A stretch of 60,125 nucleotides of DNA from assembly GCA_964343195.1 (NCBI GenBank), contig CAYFIR010000021.1, forward strand, positions 1-60,125, in the 5' to 3' direction. The notes beneath the pieces are model-generated. The model had not been told where the DNA came from, did no database searches, and saw nothing but the letters and a program-made list of their open reading frames with translations. Origin of the DNA: CAYVAP01 sp964343195 (lineage in GTDB: Bacteria > Bacteroidota > Bacteroidia > J057). The position numbers and the translations under genes were made by a program. Positions 44,063 to 50,713 of this stretch are shown here, in pieces; the first letter of the stretch is position 1; each line of letters begins with the position of its first letter.

Positions 44063-44806
44063 ATGCAAAACCCCCTTCGCCGCAACCGGAACATCGGGAC
44101 ACCCAAACAGGGGAACGGGCGGAATAATCGCCACAGGTTACCCTTTAGCTATGCCGTGTCAAAGTATTTCTATGAAAGGTTGGAAGCATACGAAATCCAT
44201 GAGCGGGAAATGCAGGGGCATTTGTTCAAAATCGTAGTGGAAGCAACTCGGGAAGACAGCTTTCATGCCTGCAGTGGGGATGATATTTGTGCCGTTCTGG
44301 AGTGTGTGTCACCTGAAGATTATGGTGAGCTTTCGCTCATCATCCTGCGGCAGCCCAAGCGTCGGGAAGAGAGACTCTCACCCGTTTGGGGGCGTTTCAT
44401 TTATTCCTATGAATTTGATGAGGAATACCAGCCGGCAGTAATTCTGGAGGCGGTCAGCCAGAGCAGAAAGCTCAAGTGGCCCAGGAAACTTTCCCTTGCA
44501 GAGCAGGAAGAACTATCACGCCTCCAGGTTGATGGACATAAGTTCGTCCAGGGCAAACGGGAGTGGACGGCTCCACTGGACCCATTAGCTGTCCGGCGTA
44601 CGCAACTTTGGCGCACCCTGCCCCATGAAATCGGGCACTACGTCCATTATTACCGGGAAGTGATACGGCCTGATCCTGATCAGGAGGATCTGGATGCCTG
44701 GGTGCAACGCATGGAGAAATTTGATGCGATACCCGAAAGTGAAAAGGAGGCCTTTGCACATCGATATGCAAGCGAAATCCAAAAACGTTTTCCAGCCAAT
44801 TTATGA
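44063..44806 (+). CDS. putative zinc-dependent peptidase (HExxH protein, family not recognised)
   Basis: A 247-residue cytosolic-looking protein. HEIGHYVHYYREV (His about 188) is a zinc-peptidase HExxH helix. Forty residues later KEAFAHRYASEI (Glu about 229) could provide the third zinc ligand, as in ImmA/IrrE-like gluzincins. The first 150 residues are a mixed domain (YAVSKYFYERLEAYEIHERE, LSPVWGRFIYSYEFDEE) I do not recognise. No signal peptide is present. It probably forms an operon with the frameshifted DUF3052-like gene 11 bp upstream. The peptidase activity is inferred from the motif only. Confidence 0.65.
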   Translation: MQNPLRRNRNIGTPKQGNGRNNRHRLPFSYAVSKYFYERLEAYEIHEREMQGHLFKIVVEATREDSFHACSGDDICAVLECVSPEDYGELSLIILRQPKRREERLSPVWGRFIYSYEFDEEYQPAVILEAVSQSRKLKWPRKLSLAEQEELSRLQVDGHKFVQGKREWTAPLDPLAVRRTQLWRTLPHEIGHYVHYYREVIRPDPDQEDLDAWVQRMEKFDAIPESEKEAFAHRYASEIQKRFPANL

Positions 44807-44893
44807 ACCATTCATTCGTCTAATGGCTTATCAGGAAAACGGGAATCGAAACGATCCCCACGGAAACTCAATCACTTTTCAAACCTATATCCC

Positions 44894-45451
44894 ATGTACC
44901 CACCCAGATTATTAACGTTAACCCTGTTGCTGACCGGACTGGTCCTCAGCAGCTGTGCAGGCATGAAAGAGCGAACCAAGCAGGCCAGTCCTGAAGGTTT
45001 GGTGACATATTCGCTACAGAATGGATCTGATGCGAGCCTGGAAGTATTCTACAACCGACCTTCAAAGAAAGGACGGGTTATTTTTGGTGAGTTGGTTCCT
45101 TTCGGAGAAGTATGGCGCACAGGAGCCAATGAAGCCACCACCTTTACCACCAATGTCCCGCTACTGATCGGTGGGGAAGAACTGCCCGAGGGCAAGTACA
45201 CCATATGGACCATTCCGGGACCCAGTGAGTGGACGGTGATCTTCAATACGAAAATGTACAGTTGGGGCGTATCATGGGGCGGAAAAGCTTCTCGCGACCC
45301 TGATCATGATGAGCTTTCCATAAAGGTTCCGGTCGAAATCCTGCAGGAAGTAACCGAGATGTTCACCATTGACCTAAGAAATCAGGATCCGGTGGAGATG
45401 CATCTGATGTGGGATCAGACCAGGGTGGTGGTTCCCATGTATGTGAAATAA
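44894..45451 (+). CDS. DUF2911 lipoprotein
   Basis: A 185-residue lipoprotein with signal ending LVLSSC (Cys about 21). The DUF2911 pattern is clear: LEVFYNRPSKKGRVIFGELV near 50-70, PFGEVWRTGANEATTF, LPEGKYTIWTIPGPSEWTVI and the terminal MHLMWDQTRVVVPM. These proteins are common secreted proteins of Bacteroidota with no known activity. It stands alone, 87 bp after the peptidase gene. Confidence 0.9.
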   Translation: MYPPRLLTLTLLLTGLVLSSCAGMKERTKQASPEGLVTYSLQNGSDASLEVFYNRPSKKGRVIFGELVPFGEVWRTGANEATTFTTNVPLLIGGEELPEGKYTIWTIPGPSEWTVIFNTKMYSWGVSWGGKASRDPDHDELSIKVPVEILQEVTEMFTIDLRNQDPVEMHLMWDQTRVVVPMYVK

Positions 45452-45461
45452 TCAAAGAATC

Positions 45462-45503
45462 CCTCGCAGGCTTTGCTCCGTATTGGTGGCAAGACCTGCG
45501 AGG
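45462..45503. terminator. possible stem-loop between convergent genes
   Basis: CCTCGCAGG (45462-45470) and CCTGCGAGG (45495-45503) form a perfect 9-bp stem with a 24-base loop. No T tract follows on either strand, so its role as a terminator is uncertain. Confidence 0.4.
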
Positions 45504-45522
45504 AACCTTTCGGTAGGCAAGG

Positions 45523-46881
45523 CTAATTATTTCCCGTCTGAAGCATCAGTTGATTCAGATCCAGCTTGAGCGGCATAGGGCCATAGCCCATGTCCAGGAC
45601 CGTTTCCCCCACCAGATTGGGTTGTAAATTCTGCCCGGAGAACAGCCCTCCAAATCCATTGCTTAATGCAGCCCAGTCCAGGGTAAGCCTGACATGCATT
45701 TCCCTTTTGGCCCCCCCAGGTACTGATACAGGTGATGAGGCATTGGTTGGGCTGGCCTCAAAGGCGATTGGTTGCCCTGAACCCAGGCTGGCATGGGTAA
45801 AGAGCTGCGGCGGCATAACCGGAAACTCATTCCTGTTCTCAAAGATGAATGGGATTTCGACGACCAGACCGGTGGTTTGAGGGCCAGGATACTCGATTTC
45901 ATCGGGGAGGTCATCGAGGCTCTGGTAGGCTTGCTGGAGATTGGTCCAGGCAGTACCTGCATTGCCATTTATCCCAGGTACAAACTGATCCAGAAAGTGA
46001 ACCATGGCAGGAGTATTGGCTGGTGGGAGCATTTTGGATTTGAGGCTCTGCCAGTGAACCGAGGCCTGTGGATGAAGAGGGGCAGCAAGAGAGACCACAT
46101 AATCGGCAATGCTGGTCTTGCCTATCAGGGGAATCTGAACCGTATCTGTCAGCAACTGGACAAATGGATCTGGTTGTGCCATCTGGGCAAATCCCTGATC
46201 CAGAAGGGTGACCATGGGGGACATGGCGTTTTTAACCCCGGACAGGTCGATACTTTCCATCTGCCCGAGAAACTGGACTTTCATGGGACGGCTGGCTGGT
46301 AAGATACGTGGGATGGCGGGGAGCCGCAGCGTATCCCCAAAGCCCAGCTTAATCTCATAGTTCTCCAGTTGCCGTCGATACGGAGAAAGAGGGCTGCCAG
46401 GATCTGCCCCCAATTCCCCGACGTTTAGTCCGAAGATTTCGCTTGCATACTCCAGTAAATCCAGCTCAAAACGGGTAGCAAATTCGTAGACATTGTCTTT
46501 GCCCAACAGGTTCAATCCTTGTTGCCCAAGTGAACCGGCTGAGTCGAGATCGAAGGTAAACAGATAGGTGACAAGCCTTTCACTTTGGGCGGGAATGCTG
46601 AATCCTGATTGCTGGGTTGCGGAGCCCGGCAAGGCAGCTCCATTTACCCTGAAGTCAACCTGATGGGTGGGTATGCTAAGAGAAGTCCGGAATGGGTTGA
46701 CGTAGTTGAATCGAAGCCCTAACTGGATTTCGAGGTTATTCTGGCTCAGATCAGCTGGAAATCGTGAGAGCCTGACCCCTTTGAACTGCACCCTGGGAAG
46801 ATTCTCTGTCAGGTTAAGGGTGCTTTTACAACCGGAAAAGAGTAGTAAGGGTAAAAAGGTAAGAATGAGGAGCTTACGCAT
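45523..46881 (-). CDS. LEA/WHy-like lipoprotein
   Basis: A 452-residue lipoprotein with signal ending LLLFSGC (Cys about 18). Residues about 30-120 follow the WHy/LEA-14 pattern (NLEIQLGLRFNYVNPFRTSL, PTHQVDFRVNGAALPGSATQ), and a second such module is likely at about 330-440 (VVEIPFIFENRNEFPVMPPQ, then MHVRLTLDWAALSNGF). Such beta-sandwich domains occur in stress and envelope proteins; the precise function is unknown. The ATG at 46881 is chosen over one at 46890. Confidence 0.7.
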   Translation of the reverse strand: MRKLLILTFLPLLLFSGCKSTLNLTENLPRVQFKGVRLSRFPADLSQNNLEIQLGLRFNYVNPFRTSLSIPTHQVDFRVNGAALPGSATQQSGFSIPAQSERLVTYLFTFDLDSAGSLGQQGLNLLGKDNVYEFATRFELDLLEYASEIFGLNVGELGADPGSPLSPYRRQLENYEIKLGFGDTLRLPAIPRILPASRPMKVQFLGQMESIDLSGVKNAMSPMVTLLDQGFAQMAQPDPFVQLLTDTVQIPLIGKTSIADYVVSLAAPLHPQASVHWQSLKSKMLPPANTPAMVHFLDQFVPGINGNAGTAWTNLQQAYQSLDDLPDEIEYPGPQTTGLVVEIPFIFENRNEFPVMPPQLFTHASLGSGQPIAFEASPTNASSPVSVPGGAKREMHVRLTLDWAALSNGFGGLFSGQNLQPNLVGETVLDMGYGPMPLKLDLNQLMLQTGNN

Positions 46882-46971
46882 AGCTGGCATATTGATTTGG
46901 GAATGAAATATTTCCCGTCAACATACCAAATGTCGCGCGTAAATATGGCCCTCTATTTGAAAAGTCGGGAC

Positions 46972-47006
46972 AAAAAAAGAGGGACGCTTCCTGGCGGAAG
47001 TCGTCC
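46972..47006 (-). terminator. rho-independent terminator
   Basis: GGGACG-CTTCC-TGGC-GGAAG-T-CGTCCC (46981-47006) is an 11-bp stem with a single bulge. On the minus strand it is followed by seven T (46978-46972). It ends the gene stopping at 47118. Confidence 0.85.
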
Positions 47007-47117
47007 CTACAGCACAACCATGAAAACACAATACTCCAAAGGTATGCGGTCTGGACGTGGAATGCAAGTTTTTTTTTAGAACTATATTCAACCAATGTTT
47101 AGACGCTAAAGTTGGAA

Positions 47118-48440
47118 TCAATCCGTTTCTTTTGTAGTCGATCCCGTTGGATTTTGTTGACTTCTGAACTGCTGGTCGAGGGGAGCTGTTTCTTCCAGGT
47201 TATGATAGACTTCCTGCCCAATGGCAAAGAAAAGGGCCGGGATGTCCTCCCATTGTTCCGGGATATACGCATAGGGCAGGTGGGAGAGGTAAGGGTGCAA
47301 TACGAACTGATCTGCGAGTTCAGTCGGGATGGTGTGGCTTACGTGATCGAGGTGCCATTCATAATTTTCTTCAAAATGGTATGCTATCCTGTTGCTTCTT
47401 ACCGAGAGGTAGTCATTCGTAAATGAATACAACATTCGCTTGAGGAACCATTTGCCATTTGCCTTTCCATAATCAACTATTAGGTGTCCTCTGTCAAACA
47501 AGATGCGGTAATCGCGATTAGGGAGCACGAAATTATGAGCCAGGGCATAGCTGTAGTCGTGATTTCGACGGGCGATGCGTTCATAACTGATGATGGCCAG
47601 CGACCCTCGCTCGACGGTAATGCGCCCAAATTCCCGGCCCTCCCCTTGCAGGTTGACGTCATCGTAGTTGCTGATGCCGTGCTGATCGCTGGTATAGGAG
47701 GGGCAACTGAAGGCAATGACATATTTCTCGGCAGTGATTGTATCAAAAGAAAATCGGTACATGGACTGATAGGTCGGGTGCAGCGAACTGTTGTTCAGGT
47801 GATAGACCGGGTTGTTTTTGAACAGGCCGATCATCTCCAGTCCATAGCTCTTGCTCGCGAAATAATACTGCAGATTGCTGCGGCGCAGTGCTACTATGGC
47901 CGCTGCTTCCTGGACGTTGAAGAGGTCTCTCTTCTTTTCTGGACGCATGAGCATTACTGCCTGGGCCTCAATCAGGTTTTGATACGCGCCATTTACCTGA
48001 TGATACTGCCGGTAGAACCCGTGTGCGGCATGGGCATAGTCTGCATAATTATCCGGAATTGCGGCTATTGCTGCTGCTACGACCTGTCGGGCGGTCATCC
48101 CTTCGATCAGCACTTCTCCGATTTCGGCTGGAGGTTGGGCGATCCAGACTTCCTCGATCCCCCGGTAGTCAGGGCTGATGGTGACCTGAGCCCGAAACCC
48201 CAACCCAGAAACTTTTAGCCGGATGGAATCAAGCTTTTGTCCTACATAAAACCGAAAGGTTCCCTCTTCGCTGCTCAAGGCATGTTCACCCGTTTCTAAC
48301 AGCTCAATCGTCGCAAAAGAAATCCTGGAAGAGTCCTGCTGATTGAGCAGGCGTCCCTCAAAAAAAACCTGACCTCTAATTACCGTCATCAGGCAGGGGA
48401 GGCATGCGATGAAAACTAGTATGCGGAAAGGCTTTCTCAT
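47118..48440 (-). CDS. secreted protein with carboxypeptidase-regulatory-like domain
   Basis: A 440-residue protein with a signal ending near MTVIRGQ. Residues about 25-105 form a CarboxypepD_reg/DUF5686-like beta domain (VFFEGRLLNQQDSSRISFAT, ALSSEEGTFRFYV), followed by the helix VVAAAIAAIPDNYADYAHAA and HGFYRQYHQVNGAYQNLIEA, typical of Bacteroidota carboxypeptidase-like regulatory proteins that precede barrels. The barrel itself is missing or short (about 200-390). Likely at the outer membrane; function unknown. It is divergent from the SnoaL-like gene. Confidence 0.75.
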   Translation of the reverse strand: MRKPFRILVFIACLPCLMTVIRGQVFFEGRLLNQQDSSRISFATIELLETGEHALSSEEGTFRFYVGQKLDSIRLKVSGLGFRAQVTISPDYRGIEEVWIAQPPAEIGEVLIEGMTARQVVAAAIAAIPDNYADYAHAAHGFYRQYHQVNGAYQNLIEAQAVMLMRPEKKRDLFNVQEAAAIVALRRSNLQYYFASKSYGLEMIGLFKNNPVYHLNNSSLHPTYQSMYRFSFDTITAEKYVIAFSCPSYTSDQHGISNYDDVNLQGEGREFGRITVERGSLAIISYERIARRNHDYSYALAHNFVLPNRDYRILFDRGHLIVDYGKANGKWFLKRMLYSFTNDYLSVRSNRIAYHFEENYEWHLDHVSHTIPTELADQFVLHPYLSHLPYAYIPEQWEDIPALFFAIGQEVYHNLEETAPLDQQFRSQQNPTGSTTKETD

Positions 48441-48451
48441 GGATTCATGGT

Positions 48452-48515
48452 TTTAGCTAATTTTTTTAACAATTTAGCAACATTTAGCTCTCCCGGATAA
48501 CTGAAAATTGCTAAA
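48452..48515. promoter_or_regulatory. repeated TTTAGC elements between divergent genes
   Basis: TTTAGC occurs at 48452, 48473 and 48483, with its complement GCTAAA at 48510, all within the 108-bp space between two divergent start codons. It may be an operator for one or both genes. Confidence 0.4.
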
Positions 48516-48548
48516 AAATTTACTTATTTGGGTATCAGGTACTGGCTC

Positions 48549-48947
48549 ATGACCACTTTCAAATCCCAACCACAGATGAGTTATCTCCAACAAATCAAGG
48601 ACATGTACGCCATGATCGAAGCCGGGCAAAGCATGGAAGCCCTCGAAAAGTATTATCATGATGACGTCGTAGTCATCGACGGCACCTCGGCCCCACGCAA
48701 TGGCAAGGGGGAACAACGCAAAGCCGTGGAACAATGGTTTTCCATGGTCAAAGAGTTTCATGGCAGTGGAGTGGACGCCATAACTGCCAATGAAGAAACC
48801 GGAGAAACTTCGGTAGAATCCTGGATGGATGTGACGTTTCAGGATGGAAACCGAATAAAAATGGAAGAGGTGGGCGTACAAAAATGGCAGGGAGACAAGA
48901 TCATTCACGAGCGCTTCTACTACTCGATGCCTGATATGGGCCAGTAA
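48549..48947 (+). CDS. SnoaL-like/NTF2-fold protein
   Basis: About 132 residues with the NTF2/SnoaL pattern: IKDMYAMIEAGQSMEALEKY in helices 1-2, YHDDVVVIDGTSAPRNGKGE, KAVEQWFSMVKEFHG and the strand VTFQDGNRIKMEEVGVQKWQ then KIIHERFYY. Members are small pocket proteins, some of them isomerases or cyclases; no activity can be named. The ATG at 48549 is preferred to TTG at 48528; a further ATG at 48576 is possible. The terminator that follows marks the edge of the metal-resistance island. Confidence 0.8.
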   Translation: MTTFKSQPQMSYLQQIKDMYAMIEAGQSMEALEKYYHDDVVVIDGTSAPRNGKGEQRKAVEQWFSMVKEFHGSGVDAITANEETGETSVESWMDVTFQDGNRIKMEEVGVQKWQGDKIIHERFYYSMPDMGQ

Positions 48948-48996
48948 AAAACGGTCGCCCCGTACCGCCGCAGTTGGAGCCATCCAACCTGAACCT

Positions 48997-49029
48997 ACCG
49001 GAGGAAGTTTGTACTTCTTCCGGTTTTTT
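48997..49029 (+). terminator. rho-independent terminator at island edge
   Basis: ACCGGAGGAAG (48997-49007) and CTTCTTCCGGT (49014-49024) pair with one G-T, loop TTTGTA, followed by six T. The HMA-domain ORF starts at the very end of this T tract. Confidence 0.85.
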
Positions 49030-49320
49030 ATGAGAAATCTCACCATTTTTCAAGAGATTTCCGTGGTGTCATTCCTTTCCTACTTTAAACTTGTTTTGGC
49101 TATTGAAGGAATGACTTGTTCTGGCTGTGAAGCGCATGTTGAGCATGCTGCTAAAGAGATCAATGGTATTCAAGAAGCCAAGGCTTCTTATGCTGAAGGA
49201 AAAGCAGAAATAGAATTTGACCCTGTTCAAACTACTCCTGAGAAAATCATCGAAGCTGTAAAAACTACAGGCTACAAAATCACAGGTTCCAAAGTATCAT
49301 CAATTGAAAAAGAACAATAA
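49030..49320 (+). CDS. HMA-domain protein, likely remnant of a MerTP-type gene
   Basis: 96 residues. The C-terminal 70 form a heavy-metal-associated domain: AIEGMTCSGCEAHVEHAAKE with the metal-binding CSGC, then ASYAEGKAEIEFDPVQTTPE and VKTTGYKI. The first 26 residues (MRNLTIFQEISVVSFLSYFK) are unlike any family member. In Bacteroidota this exact type of HMA domain usually ends a MerT-MerP fusion followed by a GDCCVxC protein, as here, so I infer that the membrane part was lost when the island joined the terminator. Whether it is expressed is doubtful. Confidence 0.7.
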   Translation: MRNLTIFQEISVVSFLSYFKLVLAIEGMTCSGCEAHVEHAAKEINGIQEAKASYAEGKAEIEFDPVQTTPEKIIEAVKTTGYKITGSKVSSIEKEQ

Positions 49321-49321
49321 A

Positions 49322-49567
49322 ATGGCAGCACCTACGCCTCAAACAGAAATCATACTAATTTCAACTATTACTTGTCCTGAGTGTGAGCACAAGAAAGAAG
49401 AATCCATGCCGACAAATGCCTGTCAGTTCTTTTATGAGTGTGAAAATTGCCATACCCGCCTAAGTCCTAAAAAGGGCGATTGCTGTGTATATTGTTCTTA
49501 TGGAAGTGTCGCCTGTCCACCTATTCAAGAAGTAGGAGGAAAAGAAGGTGCTTCTTGTTGTAGTTAG
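49322..49567 (+). CDS. GDCCVxC-domain protein (mercury-locus type)
   Basis: An 81-residue Cys-rich protein. ISTITCPECEHKKEESMPTN and FYECENCHTRLSPKKGDCCV give two CxxC-type pairs, then the GDCCVYC box, SYGSVACPPIQ, and a terminal CC. Proteins with this box accompany merTP genes in Bacteroidota and are taken to handle thiol-bound mercury or a similar metal. The ATG follows the HMA stop by 1 bp, so the two are co-transcribed. The in-frame TTG at 49304 is less likely. Confidence 0.8.
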   Translation: MAAPTPQTEIILISTITCPECEHKKEESMPTNACQFFYECENCHTRLSPKKGDCCVYCSYGSVACPPIQEVGGKEGASCCS

Positions 49568-49585
49568 TTTTTAATCACTAAAACC

Positions 49586-49960
49586 ATGACAAAAGAGTTA
49601 ACCGTTACCGATATAAAAGTTTTTGCTCCTACTAAGGATTTTGACCTTTCTGTCTCCTTTTACAAAGCATTGGGATGGATTTGTAATTGGTCTGATGGGA
49701 AATACGCGGAAATGGAATTGGGAGGGGTTCGCTTTTTTCTTCAAAAGTATTATCATAAAGGCTGGGCAAATAACTTTATGTTTTATATCAATGTGGAAGA
49801 TGTGCAGGCTTGGTATGAGCATGCTTCTGAAGTGATAAAAAATGGCAACTATGGTAAAGCCAGAATTAACCCTCCAGCCAAACAGCCTCATGGTGATATT
49901 GTCTGCCATGTTTGGGACCCCATAGGCATTCTCCTTCATTTTGCACAAGCTAAAAAATAA
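49586..49960 (+). CDS. VOC/glyoxalase-fold protein
   Basis: A 124-residue protein with the vicinal oxygen chelate pattern: VTDIKVFAPTKDFDLSVSFY, KALGWICNWSDGKYAEMELG, FFLQKYYHKGWANNFMFYIN and VWDPIGILLHFAQ at the end. Possible roles are a small lyase, dioxygenase or metal-binding or drug-binding protein; none can be chosen. It is in the mercury-like gene block, 18 bp after the GDCCVxC gene. Confidence 0.85.
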   Translation: MTKELTVTDIKVFAPTKDFDLSVSFYKALGWICNWSDGKYAEMELGGVRFFLQKYYHKGWANNFMFYINVEDVQAWYEHASEVIKNGNYGKARINPPAKQPHGDIVCHVWDPIGILLHFAQAKK

Positions 49961-49963
49961 TCT

Positions 49964-50217
49964 ATGTCTATGCTTCAATCATTGCCCCCTATGTTAGAAG
50001 TAAAAAATATGGAAGCAACCATCTCCTTCTATGAGCAAAAATTGAGTTTTCAGTGTGTGGGGAAACAGGATAGTCAATGGGCAAGGCTAGAGAAAGACAA
50101 GTCATGGAAATTCAAGAATTTGATTGGTCTATGCTGATTAGCTTTGACGATAACTCCCTGACCGTTTCCAAAAAGTTCGCTGACAATGTATTTGTTGAAC
50201 ATATCTCTGAACCTTAG
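49964..50217 (+). pseudogene. broken second VOC-like gene
   Basis: The reading frame from ATG 49964 gives MLEVKNMEATISFYEQKLSF, a normal VOC start, then QWARLEKDK, and stops at 50137 after 57 residues, about half a domain. A second frame runs on to the TAG at 50215 (QEFDWSMLISFDDNSLTVSK). One or more indels and a deletion probably destroyed the gene. It starts 3 bp after the intact VOC gene. Confidence 0.6.
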
Positions 50218-50258
50218 ATTTTTAAGATGATTTTTTCAACATTATCCGCTATAAACCG

Positions 50259-50266
50259 TACATTTG
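50259..50266 (+). promoter_or_regulatory. possible -7 promoter element
   Basis: TACATTTG matches the Bacteroidota -7 consensus TAnnTTTG exactly and lies 10 bp before the ATG at 50276. If used, the transcript would be nearly leaderless or translation would start at the second ATG (50297). It could serve the whole czc operon. Confidence 0.4.
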
Positions 50267-50275
50267 CGTGAATAA

Positions 50276-50611
50276 ATGAGAATCTTGTCCTACATAATGA
50301 GTTTCTATATGCTGTTCCTGGCATTTTATCCTTGCCTGGATATAGAGCCAGTTGCTCAGGATGATTATCAACGGGTAAGCATCAGTGAAAACGATCTTTT
50401 CAATCCTTCTCCTGTTGAGGACGAAGGAGAACATGACGAAGGACATTGTTCCCCATTTTGTATGTGTCATTGTTGTCATACCCATATCGTTATGGGCGAC
50501 CTCCCCTTATTTTCATTTGTTTCCATCCAGGCTCCTTCCAAAGGATTTCATTCCAGCCTGAGACCTGATGAAGTGATCCGTCCTTTTTTAAGGCCTCCAA
50601 TCCAGGCTTAG
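50276..50611 (+). CDS. small Cys/His-rich secreted protein (DUF6660-like)
   Basis: A 111-residue protein with a hydrophobic N-terminus (IMSFYMLFLAFYPCLDIEPV) acting as a signal peptide. The middle is acidic and His-rich (EDEGEHDEGHCSPFCMCHCC then HTH), a probable metal-binding cluster with four Cys in seven residues. Proteins with this CSPFCxCxCC box regularly precede CusA/CzcA genes in Bacteroidota. It may sense or chaperone periplasmic metal. It lies 102 bp before the pump gene. Confidence 0.7.
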   Translation: MRILSYIMSFYMLFLAFYPCLDIEPVAQDDYQRVSISENDLFNPSPVEDEGEHDEGHCSPFCMCHCCHTHIVMGDLPLFSFVSIQAPSKGFHSSLRPDEVIRPFLRPPIQA

Positions 50612-50713
50612 CTGAATTTAACAGGTCATCCTGATCTGAAAAGTCCTGCCTTCTTGTTCGAGATTGGCAGGTCAAAGCCATTTCAATAATCATTTAAATA
50701 TTATCAGCTAAGC

